This document shows positions 17,413 through 26,608 of a stretch of 64,000 nt of DNA, piece by piece. The notes under the pieces are model-generated. The model ran no database searches and was not told the DNA's origin. It saw only the letters and a program-made list of their open reading frames with translations. The stretch covers positions 1 to 64,000 of the forward strand of contig NZ_BJEQ01000012.1 of assembly GCF_005405585.1 (NCBI RefSeq). The letters run 5' to 3'. Both the position numbers and the translations under genes were made by a program. The DNA comes from Agarivorans sp. Toyoura001. GTDB lineage: Bacteria > Pseudomonadota > Gammaproteobacteria > Enterobacterales > Celerinatantimonadaceae. The first letter of the stretch is position 1. Each line of letters begins with the position of its first letter.

Positions 17413-18048
17413 GTGTTAGCTGTGATCAAAACTGTAATGCTGTTTATTGGTTTAAGTTTAATTCTCCCCCTCAGCGCAGCTGACCGCGACACTGAAGCAA
17501 CAGCAGAGCTCGACCCTCCCCAACTTAACATGCAGTTAAATGTAGAAGTAGTGGGTATAGAGCAAGCAGCTCTGCAAGCATCGCAAGCACTTAGCGACAT
17601 TGCTATTAGCATCGACCAATTAGCAGCAAACCCAGAGATGAGCGAGCAACAACAGCAGCAGTTCGAACGTGCTTTTTTAGCGGTAGAACAATTGAGTAAG
17701 CAGCTTGATACCAGCCTACAGCAATTACCCAATACCGTAGCTAAAAGCACCAAACCGCTTATTCATCTAGCTGACCAACTCTCTAACAATATTCAGCGTT
17801 GGGTAGTGATTATTCTGGCGGCCCTAGTGCTGATTATTATCGTTGCTTTAGTGGCTATTTATTTTACTGTGCTGGCCCCCACCAGCCGGGCAGTAATTAC
17901 TGCCACCAGCCAACTCAATCAGCTAGCCAGTAGCTTAAAAGTCACCGCTCAATTAGTAGAACAAACATCGGCTCAAAACCAAGCATTGCTGCTTCGCTTA
18001 GATACCCCTAAAACACCACGTTTTAAGCAGCGACACATTAGGCAATAA
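17413..18048 (+). CDS. Hypothetical membrane-anchored coiled-coil protein
   Basis: A 211-residue protein not recognised. A signal peptide (residues 1-23, ending LSAA) is followed by an acidic, Gln-rich, helical periplasmic region (about 35-125), a single strong membrane segment (about 130-153), and a short helical cytoplasmic tail ending in basic residues. The layout resembles a minimal chemoreceptor- or tether-like helical protein but no signalling domain is present. It starts at GTG with AAGG well placed. Monocistronic; divergent from the diguanylate cyclase gene, which could suggest a link, but that is only positional. Confidence 0.7.
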   Translation: MLAVIKTVMLFIGLSLILPLSAADRDTEATAELDPPQLNMQLNVEVVGIEQAALQASQALSDIAISIDQLAANPEMSEQQQQQFERAFLAVEQLSKQLDTSLQQLPNTVAKSTKPLIHLADQLSNNIQRWVVIILAALVLIIIVALVAIYFTVLAPTSRAVITATSQLNQLASSLKVTAQLVEQTSAQNQALLLRLDTPKTPRFKQRHIRQ

Positions 18049-18072
18049 AAAAGGCCAGCTCACTGGCTGGCC
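18047..18072 (-). terminator. Rho-independent terminator
   Basis: Perfect stem GGCCAGC/GCTGGCC (18053-18059, 18066-18072) with a 6-base loop, followed on the minus strand by TTTTTT. It ends the ABC-exporter gene and abuts the plus-strand hypothetical gene. Confidence 0.8.
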
Positions 18073-18092
18073 TCGCTTATTCACTAAACAAA

Positions 18093-19919
18093 TTACTCTC
18101 CCAAGAAGCCACCCGTTTGATGTGACCATAATTGGCTGTAGATACCATCGCCTTGAATTAACTCAGCATGAGTACCTTGCTCAACAATTTCACCTTGGTC
18201 GAGCACAATTAAGCGATCCATCGCCGCAATGGTAGATAAACGGTGGGCAATCGCTATCACGGTTTTACCTTCCATCAAATGATTCAAACTGGTTTGAATC
18301 GCCGCTTCCACTTCTGAATCCAACGCAGAGGTAGCTTCATCTAATACCAAAATAGGCGCGTCTTTAAGCAAAACTCGGGAAATCGCAATTCGCTGGCGCT
18401 GTCCGCCCGAGAGCTTAACTCCACGCTCACCTACGTGTGCATCGTAGCCAGTACGACCATCTTGGTCGGTCAAACTTAAAATAAAATCATGCGCCTTGGC
18501 CTGTTTGGCTGCGGTAATCATTTGCTCTTCGCTAGCATCAGGTCGCCCATACAAAATGTTGTCGCGCACCGAGCGATGCAGCAGCGAGGTATCTTGCGTC
18601 ACCATGCCGATTTGGGCGCGCAAGCTGTCTTGGGTCACTTCGCTAATGTTTTGATCGTCGATCAAAATAGCGCCGCCCTCTACATCATGAAAACGCAGCA
18701 ATAAATTTACAAGGGTGGTTTTACCCGCGCCAGAGCGCCCTACTAAACCAATTTTCTCACCGGCTTTAATGCTCAAATTCAGCTTATCAATCACGCCACT
18801 CTCTTCACCATAGTGGAAGCGAATATCTTGATAATGAATACGGCTTTCTGTCACTTTAATCGGTTTAGCATCCGCTTTATCGGTAATGGTTTGTTCGGTG
18901 GTTAAGGTTGTCATGCCATCGGCTACTGTTCCAATATTTTCGAATAGTGAACTGATTTCCCACATGATCCACTGCGCCATCCCGTTAAGGCGCAAGACCA
19001 AAGCAATCGCCACTGCAATCGCGCCTACCGATACATCACCTAAGGTCCATAAATAAATAGATAAAGCCGAGATACCAAAGGTCAGTAAATAGTTAGATAA
19101 CTGCACCGAAAAGTTAAGCCCTGTCACCAAGCGCATTTGCTTATGAACAGTAACCAAGAAGCCATTCATGCCCTCTTGAGCATAATCCGCTTCACGCTGG
19201 CTATGTGAGAACAGTTTTACCGTAGCAATATTAGTGTAGCTATCAACGATACGACCACTCATTAAGGAGCGGGCATTGGCCTGTTCAGTAGAGATCCGCT
19301 TAAGCCGTGGTACAAACACCAATTGAATCGCAATATAGGCCAACAACCACAACAGCATTGGCCAAATAAGCCTAATATCGGCCTGTGCGACCAGCACCAG
19401 CATTGAGAAAAAGTACACTAAGATGTAAACCATCAGGTCTAACAGCTTCATCACGGTTTCACGCACGGCCAAAGACGTTTGCATCACTTTAGTCGCAACT
19501 CGACCAGCAAAGTCGTTAGCAAAAAAGCTCACGCTTTGACGCAACAAATAGCGGTGAGCCGACCAGCGAATAGCCATTGGGAAATTGCCCAACAAGGCCT
19601 GATGAATCACTAAAGAATCCAACAAAATCAGCAGCGGCATAATAATTAATAAGGTAATCCCCATTAACCACAAGCTACTAGCTTCTTCAGTTAAGAAAGT
19701 GGCAGGATCTTTAGTGCCCAGCCAATCAACTAACTGGCCCATAAAGCCAAATAAGGCGACTTCGCAAATAGCAATTAACGCCGATACCACAGACATCACT
19801 AACAGTGGTTTGCCCATACCTGCGCAATAGTGCATACAAAACTGGTATAAACCTTTAGGGGGTTGCTCAGGCTCTTGTTTTGGGAAAGCGACCGTAAGCC
19901 GCTCAAAAAAACTAAACAT
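18093..19919 (-). CDS. ABC exporter, fused permease and ATPase (MsbA/multidrug type)
   Basis: A 608-residue half-transporter. Six membrane segments occupy about residues 30-320; the ATPase follows with Walker A GRSGAGKTT (about 390), signature LSGGQRQR (about 505), Walker B LVLDEATSALDSE (about 525) and the H-loop histidine in IAIAHRLST. Such proteins work as dimers and export lipids, drugs or peptides from the inner membrane. Nothing nearby tells the substrate. AAGGA lies eight bases ahead of the ATG. Monocistronic with its own terminator. Confidence 0.92.
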   Translation of the reverse strand: MFSFFERLTVAFPKQEPEQPPKGLYQFCMHYCAGMGKPLLVMSVVSALIAICEVALFGFMGQLVDWLGTKDPATFLTEEASSLWLMGITLLIIMPLLILLDSLVIHQALLGNFPMAIRWSAHRYLLRQSVSFFANDFAGRVATKVMQTSLAVRETVMKLLDLMVYILVYFFSMLVLVAQADIRLIWPMLLWLLAYIAIQLVFVPRLKRISTEQANARSLMSGRIVDSYTNIATVKLFSHSQREADYAQEGMNGFLVTVHKQMRLVTGLNFSVQLSNYLLTFGISALSIYLWTLGDVSVGAIAVAIALVLRLNGMAQWIMWEISSLFENIGTVADGMTTLTTEQTITDKADAKPIKVTESRIHYQDIRFHYGEESGVIDKLNLSIKAGEKIGLVGRSGAGKTTLVNLLLRFHDVEGGAILIDDQNISEVTQDSLRAQIGMVTQDTSLLHRSVRDNILYGRPDASEEQMITAAKQAKAHDFILSLTDQDGRTGYDAHVGERGVKLSGGQRQRIAISRVLLKDAPILVLDEATSALDSEVEAAIQTSLNHLMEGKTVIAIAHRLSTIAAMDRLIVLDQGEIVEQGTHAELIQGDGIYSQLWSHQTGGFLGE

Positions 19920-20062
19920 TAAAACATTCCTTGTAATAAATCTCAGGGTTACAACGAATTAACTCGTGATTGTACTGTAGCGCAATTAGTCAGTGATGCG
20001 CAGCCTTGCTGACCAATAAGCGACAAATTATTAGCATTACCAATAAAACGCCCATTGCCACT

Positions 20063-20100
20063 GAGAAAAAGGTCAAAGAAAGCACTTTGACCTTTATTAC
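20063..20100 (-). terminator. Rho-independent terminator
   Basis: Perfect 11-base stem AAAGGTCAAAG/CTTTGACCTTT (20068-20078, 20085-20095) with a 6-base loop; on the minus strand it continues TTTTTCTC. It ends the membrane-protein gene that stops at 20128. Confidence 0.8.
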
Positions 20101-20127
20101 ATTGCCACCTAGCGATCAATGTCTTCA

Positions 20128-21342
20128 CTATTTATTGGGATTTAGCTCGGTTTGAGGAAAGAAGTTTGCCCATACAATCCAAAAGATCCCCGCTTTTAGC
20201 GTTTCAACACGCTGCAACTGCTTACCATTTTCTAAGTAGCCGGCAAAATCGAGTTGTTTAACGGGCTGTTTGCTGGGGTTGTAAAATACCCCTAAACTTT
20301 GCATCTCTTGGTCATAGTTCACCACAATGCTTTGCCCATCAACCACCAGGTTAACGACACCACCTTGGCTTACAACAAACTCTTCGGTGTAGGCAATGTA
20401 GTGCTCCCCCACATTAAACGCCCATACCAAACGTTTGCTAGGTAAGCGTTTATCAACATGCTTAATGGTAGGAAAAACCGGTTTGTCTAAGTTGCGTTGA
20501 GCATTAATCGCTAGACCAAAAATAAGCTCAATCATTCGGTCGTATAAAAATACCACGGGGTTTTCCCAAAAGGTCACTCGCATGCCTTTTTCTTGGTAGT
20601 CGTTCACAAATACCAAGCCTTCTGGGTAAGCCTGTTTAAACTTAGCAAAGGGCATTCTAAACGTCGCCACTTGCTGCATTTCGCCGTCAATCCCAGCATT
20701 AATATCGCATTCTCTGCGAGCCCAAAGCTGCTGTACTGGTTGGTCGGTATTGGCATCAGCCATTACCAAGTTATTTTCTAACTGCAGCACCGGGCGTAGC
20801 GATAAAGCTTGGCCATTAATCTCTGGCACTACCGCCATGCCCAAATTGGTTAAACCACAATAGGTCATAACAACATTAGACTGCCCATGTTTTTGGTCAC
20901 CAACCACATGTGGCCGCACCAGCTGCTTATCAGAATGAGCACGCGCTTGTCCGTTATGCTCATAAACAATCACACTTTCATCATCTCGATAAAACTGTGC
21001 TGCTTGCTCAGGGCTTAAAAATACCGCATTTTCTTGGCGAGCACGCATCATAATGTCTGGATTAATCGCCCCAGAAAAATACATCACTAAGATAATGGCA
21101 CTCACCACCAGCATCATTAACAATGAAATGTGGCTAGCCAGCAACAGCCACCCTAACCAAGCAACAGCCAAGCTGATTAAGGTATTGCGACTCAAGCTTT
21201 TACGCTTGTGCCAGGCCCGCATCGTTTTTTTCCGCGTAGACTTCACCACCCATTGGCCAAAGTCGCCTAACTCCATAAAAATAATGAAAGCGTAATACAT
21301 CGCCACCGCCAAGCCCGCACTAATCAATACACTAGATAACAT
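20128..21342 (-). CDS. Membrane-anchored protein of unknown function (possibly DUF3179-like)
   Basis: About 404 residues. Three hydrophobic segments lie in the first 100 residues (one at the start, two around 60-95), then a large soluble part. Motifs VVMTYCGLTNLGMAVVP and VFVNDYQ recall DUF3179 proteins, which have a cysteine after a Val-Thr-Tyr stretch, but the match is not strong. The last 20 residues contain another hydrophobic patch (GIFWIVWANFF). Function unknown. ATG at 21342 follows GAGG; a GTG at 21348 is possible. It is divergent from a LysR-type regulator gene that may control it. Confidence 0.7.
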   Translation of the reverse strand: MLSSVLISAGLAVAMYYAFIIFMELGDFGQWVVKSTRKKTMRAWHKRKSLSRNTLISLAVAWLGWLLLASHISLLMMLVVSAIILVMYFSGAINPDIMMRARQENAVFLSPEQAAQFYRDDESVIVYEHNGQARAHSDKQLVRPHVVGDQKHGQSNVVMTYCGLTNLGMAVVPEINGQALSLRPVLQLENNLVMADANTDQPVQQLWARRECDINAGIDGEMQQVATFRMPFAKFKQAYPEGLVFVNDYQEKGMRVTFWENPVVFLYDRMIELIFGLAINAQRNLDKPVFPTIKHVDKRLPSKRLVWAFNVGEHYIAYTEEFVVSQGGVVNLVVDGQSIVVNYDQEMQSLGVFYNPSKQPVKQLDFAGYLENGKQLQRVETLKAGIFWIVWANFFPQTELNPNK

Positions 21343-21471
21343 ATACACCTCAATTCGATAAACTCATTAAACTGCAGCCAGTGTAGGTTTTGTGAACAAT
21401 GAGAAAAATCCACGACATCAAAACCCTTTGTTGCATATAATGGAACAAATCAAGCTTGCAAGGATCGCCAG

Positions 21472-22365
21472 GTGAATTTAGAAGATATGGATCTATTTGT
21501 TCAGTTAGCTAAACACGGTAGTTTTACCAAAGCGGCTGACGCAACAGACATTCCAAAATCAACCATTAGTAGACGTATCACCAACCTAGAGAAACACCTG
21601 GGTGTGCAACTGCTGGCCCGCACCACCCGCAAGTTAAGCCTTACCGAAGTGGGAGAAAACTATCTGCAAGGTTGCCAGAGTTTAATCGAGCAAGCTAAGC
21701 GTTTAGAACAAGATACCCAGCAGCAAAACGACGAACCCAGCGGCACCTTAAGCATCTTTATCCCCAATACCCTGTTACGTGTTTTTTGGCCAGTGGTGAT
21801 AGAGATGATTAACGACTATCCCGAGTTAAAATTTGAAGCATTTAGCAGCGAAGGTCGCCAAGAAGATCAAACCACCACTCGCTACGACATTATGTTTCAT
21901 GTTGACGAACCCAAAGATTCTTCGCTAATTGCGCGTCGTGTATCCATTGTTGAATACGATTACTATGCAAGCCCTGCCTATATCGCTAAACATGGTTTGC
22001 TGCAACAACCCAGCGATGTAGAAAAACATCAGATTATCTTTAATTCCGTGTCCCAGTCCCCGGTTCATTTTTGGCGTTTTGACTACCAAGGCGAGATTGT
22101 GCAGCAAGCTATTTCTCCCTTCTTTAGTGTGCAAAATCCAGAATTGGGTTTAGATTTATGCTTGCAAGATAAAGGCATCGCCTTGGTCCCGCATATGTTG
22201 TCTAAAGAGCTAGTGCAACAAGGTAAGCTAGTAAAAGCTTACGCCCACCCGCAGCAACTGAGTGGCTACATTTATGCCATTTACCATTCGAGAAAATTCT
22301 TGCCAGCCAAGGTGAGGATATTTATCGACAAGCTACAACGTTTTTTAGAAGCTAAGTTTAATTAG
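21472..22365 (+). CDS. LysR-family regulator
   Basis: A 297-residue protein. The N-terminal helix-turn-helix is LAKHGSFTKAADATDIPKST (residues 12-31) and the rest is a LysR effector-binding domain. It starts at GTG with AAGGA eight bases upstream. The type of N-terminus (MNLEDMDLFVQLAKHGSF, RTTRKLSLTEVG) is that of the broad AaeR/CrgA-like group. LysR regulators often control the divergent gene; here that is the membrane protein at 20128-21342, 129 bases away. Confidence 0.88.
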   Translation: MNLEDMDLFVQLAKHGSFTKAADATDIPKSTISRRITNLEKHLGVQLLARTTRKLSLTEVGENYLQGCQSLIEQAKRLEQDTQQQNDEPSGTLSIFIPNTLLRVFWPVVIEMINDYPELKFEAFSSEGRQEDQTTTRYDIMFHVDEPKDSSLIARRVSIVEYDYYASPAYIAKHGLLQQPSDVEKHQIIFNSVSQSPVHFWRFDYQGEIVQQAISPFFSVQNPELGLDLCLQDKGIALVPHMLSKELVQQGKLVKAYAHPQQLSGYIYAIYHSRKFLPAKVRIFIDKLQRFLEAKFN

Positions 22366-22467
22366 TTCATAAATTGGAACAATGCATTGCATCGAGAGGG
22401 ATTTTTCGCGGCTGACGGTTTGCCTACACTGTGCCCATCTTAACGAGCACATTGCAGGTATTACTTA

Positions 22468-23217
22468 ATGAACATTAAAACTTCTGTTTACGCCCTTATC
22501 TTTGCAGGCCTGATTTCCAGCACAGCCCATGCAGCCAACATTCAGCTAAAAGACGGCCGCGCTTTGCAAGGCGACATTGTGTCGCAAAATGCCGAAACAT
22601 TAGTGTTAGACATGCAAGGCATTGAAGTTAAATTACCCACTGAGCAAGTGGCCAGCATTGATTTTAACGACACCAATAACATCGTGACTCCTGCACCCGC
22701 CGCAGAAGAACCGGTTACCTCTCAAGCCTCGAATGAACCGGTAGAAGTTCCAGCAGGCACTATTCTTACTATTCGCATGAGCGAAAGCGTGAATACTCGC
22801 CAGCATGAAACTGGCCAGCGCTTCACCGCAACCTTAGAAGCCAACTTAATGTCGGGCGATACGGTGGTAGCTAAGCGTGGTAGTACTGTTTATGGCGAGC
22901 TGAGTGAAGTGAAAAAAGCCGGTCGAATTGCCGGCTCCGCAGACATGGCCATCACCCTAACCAGTATTCTTATTAACGACCAAATGCACGATATTCATAC
23001 CGACATACTAAGCTCTAGTGGCGCTAACACCGCCGGTGACACCGTGGGAAAAACCGCACGTGCGGCTGCTATTGGTGGCTTAATTAACGGCAGTGATGGC
23101 GCGAAAAATGGGGCTAAAGTGGGGGTTGGCGCATCGGTACTCACCCAAGGTAACGACATAGAGCTGCCAAAAGACAGCCTCATTGAATTTACCTTAGCCG
23201 CGCCTTTAGTCGCGTAG
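22468..23217 (+). CDS. Hypothetical periplasmic protein with glycine-zipper-like C-terminal part
   Basis: A 249-residue protein with a signal peptide ending AHA near residue 22. Residues 23-70 (IQLKDGRALQGDIVSQNAE) look like a small beta-rich Sm-like/SH3-like fold. After a Pro/Ala/Glu linker, residues 90-249 (VPAGTILTIRMSESVNTRQ, GQRFTATLEANL, VVAKRGSTVYGELSE) resemble the C-terminal beta domain seen in conjugal-transfer VirB10/TrbI-like and related envelope proteins, followed by a Gly/Ala-rich stretch (AAAIGGLINGSDGAKNGAKVG). No secretion system is nearby. Function unknown; convergent with hdfR, stops two bases apart. Confidence 0.7.
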   Translation: MNIKTSVYALIFAGLISSTAHAANIQLKDGRALQGDIVSQNAETLVLDMQGIEVKLPTEQVASIDFNDTNNIVTPAPAAEEPVTSQASNEPVEVPAGTILTIRMSESVNTRQHETGQRFTATLEANLMSGDTVVAKRGSTVYGELSEVKKAGRIAGSADMAITLTSILINDQMHDIHTDILSSSGANTAGDTVGKTARAAAIGGLINGSDGAKNGAKVGVGASVLTQGNDIELPKDSLIEFTLAAPLVA

Positions 23218-23219
23218 GT

Positions 23220-24113
23220 TTAATCAGCAGGCGGCAGCTCACCCGCCTGCTGTAAAATAAAGGCGGTAGAAGGTTCAGTTTTATCCAGCAGTTTTTCAAC
23301 TTGCTTAATCTGGTCCAGTGTCGCCGAGTCTTTACGGTAACTCAAATACACAGGTTGTAACCAAGGCTCTGCATCTTCAACATAAAACAATTGCTGGCTG
23401 TCGATAAAGGGTTCAATCATAGAAGCAGGCAAGTAGCTTGCCCCGCCTTTTTCCAGAATAAAGTCTAAAGCAATTCGGCCGGTAGAGGTGCGCAAAAACG
23501 GTGGCGGCATTTTGCTGTGTCGAGAAGCATGTTCAGAGCTAAATCGTGTTCCCCAATCTACATACACATAGCTTTTCGCTAACGCCGATAGCTGATTCTG
23601 CCGCTGAGTAGAGACCAGCACCAACTCCAAATCGGCCACCTTACTACAGACTAATTCATCAGACTTTAGCTGATCTAGCCCCACCCCAATATCAAGGGTT
23701 CGCTCTACCAACGCTCGATGCATGTGCTCACGGCCTAAACTCTCGGCACTAAACGCATACCCTTGAAAGGTATCAGTAATCACACTTAAACAATGCTGCA
23801 AATAAGCGTCCCACACATTCGGCGTACCCGCTAACGCAAGCTGAATAGCGTGTGCTTTGCTCAACAGTAATTCGGCTTTAGATTGCTCTAAAGTACGCAC
23901 CATGTTTTCGGCGTAGGCAATTAAACGTTCGCCAGAACTGGTGAGTTTTATGGCGTTACGATCTCGAATAAATAATTGAGTATCAAAAAAACTTTCTAGC
24001 TGTTTAATCCGCGCACTCACCGCCGCTTGGGTGATATACAGGTTCTCAGAAGCTCGCCCAAAATGCTTAACTTTGGCCACCTCCAAAAACGTTCGGAATA
24101 CTTTTACATCCAT
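23220..24113 (-). CDS. hdfR: HdfR-like LysR-family regulator
   Basis: A 297-residue LysR protein whose first 70 residues (FLEVAKVKHFGRASENLYITQAAVSARIKQLE) match recalled E. coli HdfR closely ([32 protein letters not shown]). HdfR represses flhDC in E. coli. The assignment is strengthened by the divergent maoP homologue, since hdfR and maoP (yifE) are also divergent neighbours in E. coli. The 156-base gap between them contains a striking nested palindrome that could be its operator. Flagellar control here is inference only. Confidence 0.87.
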   Translation of the reverse strand: MDVKVFRTFLEVAKVKHFGRASENLYITQAAVSARIKQLESFFDTQLFIRDRNAIKLTSSGERLIAYAENMVRTLEQSKAELLLSKAHAIQLALAGTPNVWDAYLQHCLSVITDTFQGYAFSAESLGREHMHRALVERTLDIGVGLDQLKSDELVCSKVADLELVLVSTQRQNQLSALAKSYVYVDWGTRFSSEHASRHSKMPPPFLRTSTGRIALDFILEKGGASYLPASMIEPFIDSQQLFYVEDAEPWLQPVYLSYRKDSATLDQIKQVEKLLDKTEPSTAFILQQAGELPPAD

Positions 24114-24154
24114 TCAATAGCCCCTTTCCCGCTAACCCGAGGTTAACAAACAAA

Positions 24155-24199
24155 ATTTGTTCATACGATAAAAACAATTCGTTTTCATCTTGAACAAAT
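24155..24199. promoter_or_regulatory. Nested 45-base interrupted palindrome between hdfR and maoP
   Basis: Outer arms ATTTGTTCA (24155-24163) and TGAACAAAT (24191-24199) are perfect; inside them GATAAAAAC (24167-24175) and GTTTTCATC (24181-24189) match at eight of nine positions around AATTC. Likely a regulatory site for HdfR autoregulation, or a counterpart of the maoS site that works with MaoP in E. coli; which one cannot be told from sequence. Confidence 0.55.
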
Positions 24200-24269
24200 A
24201 TTCTCTACCTTGCAGCCAAATTACCCACGGCTGTAAAAGCCGCTTCACCACTAAGTTGGAGTGACCGCA

Positions 24270-24626
24270 ATGATGATCGATTTTCGCTTTGGCAACAAAC
24301 GTTTCTACGACGATAAACGATTTAAACACGGGTTTCGTAAATCGGGTGATTTCACTCTACTTGAGTCCGAGTTGCTCAGTTTATATGGCGAAACAATGCG
24401 AGCGCTAGATGCGGGAGAAATGATGCCCGAAGGGCAGCAAGAACAGCACTTTTTATTGGTCTGTAGCAAGCAACTTGAAGCAAACACCAAACTAGAAAAA
24501 ATTTGGATTAAATACAAAGACCTAGCCCACTCAAGACGGCGTTTTCATACCTTGAATAGTCGCTCTAAATCTCAGGTAGATAATCTTGAGAATGAAGATG
24601 AAACATTTGTCACTGAAGATGGCTAA
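24270..24626 (+). CDS. maoP: MaoP (YifE, DUF413) macrodomain-organisation protein
   Basis: A 118-residue protein. The pattern RFYDDKRFKHGFRKSGDFTL, then a central helix, then IWIKYKDLAHSRRRFHTLNS, lines up with E. coli YifE/MaoP ([20 protein letters not shown] and [20 protein letters not shown]). In E. coli MaoP helps organise the Ori macrodomain of the chromosome together with a short site, maoS. The ATG at 24270 has GGAG eight bases upstream; an in-frame GTG at 24261 is less likely. Divergent from hdfR as in E. coli; rimK follows 42 bases later. Confidence 0.87.
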   Translation: MMIDFRFGNKRFYDDKRFKHGFRKSGDFTLLESELLSLYGETMRALDAGEMMPEGQQEQHFLLVCSKQLEANTKLEKIWIKYKDLAHSRRRFHTLNSRSKSQVDNLENEDETFVTEDG

Positions 24627-24668
24627 GCCCATTTATTTAAGCTAATCATAAATTAATAGGATCGAATC

Positions 24669-25574
24669 ATGCGTGTAGCCATTTTATCTCGAGGTGAAAA
24701 CCTTTACTCCACCCGCCGCTTAAAAGAAGCAGGCGAAGCGCGTGGACACCAAGTTGACATCATTGACACCTTGCATTGCTATATGGATATCACCAGTAGT
24801 AAACCAACAGTACGTTACAACGGCGAAGTACTGCCGCAATATGATGCGGTGATTCCACGCATTGGTTCGTCGATTACCTTTTATGGCACAGCAGTGGTGC
24901 GCCAATTTGAAATGATGGGTACTTTTTGTGTCAATGAGTCGGTAGCAATTAGCCGTTCTCGCGACAAACTGCGTTCACTACAGTTGTTGTCTCGCAAAGG
25001 TATTGGCTTGCCACGTACCGGTTTTGCCAGCAAACCTGACAAAATTCAGGATCTGATTAAAAATGTTGGCGGAGCTCCGTTAGTCATCAAACTGCTAGAA
25101 GGCACTCAAGGCATAGGCGTGGTATTGGCCGAAACCAACAAAGCCGCCGAAAGTGTGATTGAAGCGTTTATGGGCTTAAAAGCCAATATTTTGGTGCAGG
25201 AGTTTATTAAAGAAGCCGGTGGCGCCGATATTCGCTGCTTAGTGGTAGGCGGAAAAGTGGTTGCGGCTATGAAACGCCAAGCGGCCGAAGGCGAGTTTCG
25301 TTCCAACCTACACCGTGGCGGCGCCGCACAATTGGTGCGCCTAAGCAAAGAAGAACGTGCCACTGCTATTAATGCTGCTAAGGCCATGGGTTTGAACCTA
25401 TGTGGTGTAGACATATTGCAGTCAAACAACGGGCCAGTGGTGATGGAGGTTAACTCTTCTCCGGGCTTAGAGGGCATTGAAAACGCCACCGGTAAAGATG
25501 TTGCCGCTATGGTATTCGAGTTTATCGAGAAGAACGCCAAGCCCTTTGCCACCAAAACACGCGGCAAAGGGTAG
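24669..25574 (+). CDS. rimK: RimK, ATP-grasp ribosomal protein S6 glutamate ligase
   Basis: A 301-residue ATP-grasp enzyme matching RimK from its first residues ([18 protein letters not shown]). ATP- and metal-binding elements include [17 protein letters not shown] (about residues 139-155), [18 protein letters not shown] and [15 protein letters not shown] (about 257-271). RimK adds glutamate residues to the C-terminus of ribosomal protein S6 and can make poly-glutamate. AGGATC precedes the ATG. It starts a tight run of four genes ending with a retropepsin-like protease, similar in idea to rim operons of Pseudomonas. Confidence 0.92.
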   Translation: MRVAILSRGENLYSTRRLKEAGEARGHQVDIIDTLHCYMDITSSKPTVRYNGEVLPQYDAVIPRIGSSITFYGTAVVRQFEMMGTFCVNESVAISRSRDKLRSLQLLSRKGIGLPRTGFASKPDKIQDLIKNVGGAPLVIKLLEGTQGIGVVLAETNKAAESVIEAFMGLKANILVQEFIKEAGGADIRCLVVGGKVVAAMKRQAAEGEFRSNLHRGGAAQLVRLSKEERATAINAAKAMGLNLCGVDILQSNNGPVVMEVNSSPGLEGIENATGKDVAAMVFEFIEKNAKPFATKTRGKG

Positions 25575-25583
25575 AGGTAAGCC

Positions 25584-26591
25584 ATGATTATTGCTGGAAC
25601 AGAGATTAAGCCGGGTGAGCAAAAGCAACTACAAATTCCGGTGGCCAAGCTCTATACCGACACCGACATTTCTATTCCGGTGCATATCACCCGCGCCAAG
25701 CGCGCGGGACCAACGGTATTTATTAGCGCGGCGGTACATGGTGACGAGCTAAACGGGATTGAGATTATTCGCCGTTTAACTCGCTCATCTAGCTTTAAAA
25801 TTACCAAGGGCTGCCTAATTGCAGTGCCGATGGTTAATATTTATGGGGTGTTAAACCAGAGCCGTTATATGCCCGATAGGCGCGATTTAAATCGCTGCTT
25901 TCCGGGATCAGAAAAAGGCTCGTTAGCCGGTCGACTGGCACACATATTTCTCACCGAGATTGTGGCGCATTGCGACTACGGCATTGATTTACATACGGGC
26001 GCGATTCATCGCTCTAATTTGCCACAAATTAGAGCCAACTTGAAAGACCCAGAAACCCAACAACTGGCTGAAGCTTTTGGCGTGCCAGTATTGCTAAATG
26101 CCGATTTACGAGATGGTTCGTTACGGGAAGCGGCGGTAGATAACGACACAAAAATACTGCTTTACGAAGCGGGTGAAGCACTGCGCTTTGATGAGCTATC
26201 GATACAAAGTGGGGTAAAAGGCATACTAAAAGTTCTGTCGCATTTAGGTATGATTAAAAAGCGCCGCAGCAGTAAAAAAGCGTCGCCATACGTAGCCTAT
26301 AGCAGCGCTTGGTTACGCGCATCCGCCAGCGGTATTGTGACTGAATATGCACAGCTAGGTGATTTGGTGGATGCCGGTGACATCATGGCCGACATTAACA
26401 GCCCTTTTGGCGAGTTAATTAATCAAGTACGCGCAAAACGTTCTGGCATAGTAATAGGTAAGCAGAACATACCCTTGGTACAAGAGGGTGACGCCATGTA
26501 CCACTTAGCGTTTTTTGGCGCAGAACAAGATGAAGTCGCCGAACAAATAGAAAATTGGCAAGTGTCGATTAGCCCTTCGACCAGCCCTTAA
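25584..26591 (+). CDS. Succinylglutamate desuccinylase/aspartoacylase-family zinc carboxypeptidase-like protein
   Basis: A 335-residue M14-type zinc hydrolase. Metal ligands are in AAVHGDELNGIEII (His and Glu, about residues 54 and 57) and GIDLHTGAIH (His about 136); a candidate catalytic Glu is in LLYEAGEA. The last 70 residues form a lipoyl-like barrel (YAQLGDLVDAGDIMADI). This family is often found next to rimK; it may trim amide-linked amino acids such as added glutamates, but this is inference. It is nine bases downstream of rimK, with AGAGGT upstream of its ATG. Confidence 0.85.
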   Translation: MIIAGTEIKPGEQKQLQIPVAKLYTDTDISIPVHITRAKRAGPTVFISAAVHGDELNGIEIIRRLTRSSSFKITKGCLIAVPMVNIYGVLNQSRYMPDRRDLNRCFPGSEKGSLAGRLAHIFLTEIVAHCDYGIDLHTGAIHRSNLPQIRANLKDPETQQLAEAFGVPVLLNADLRDGSLREAAVDNDTKILLYEAGEALRFDELSIQSGVKGILKVLSHLGMIKKRRSSKKASPYVAYSSAWLRASASGIVTEYAQLGDLVDAGDIMADINSPFGELINQVRAKRSGIVIGKQNIPLVQEGDAMYHLAFFGAEQDEVAEQIENWQVSISPSTSP

Positions 26592-26608
26592 CAGAACAAG
26601 GTAAAACA

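Noticed and set aside
24132-24329. 65-residue minus-strand open frame in the hdfR-maoP gap
   Set aside because: It runs antisense through the start of maoP and through the palindrome; no support as a gene.
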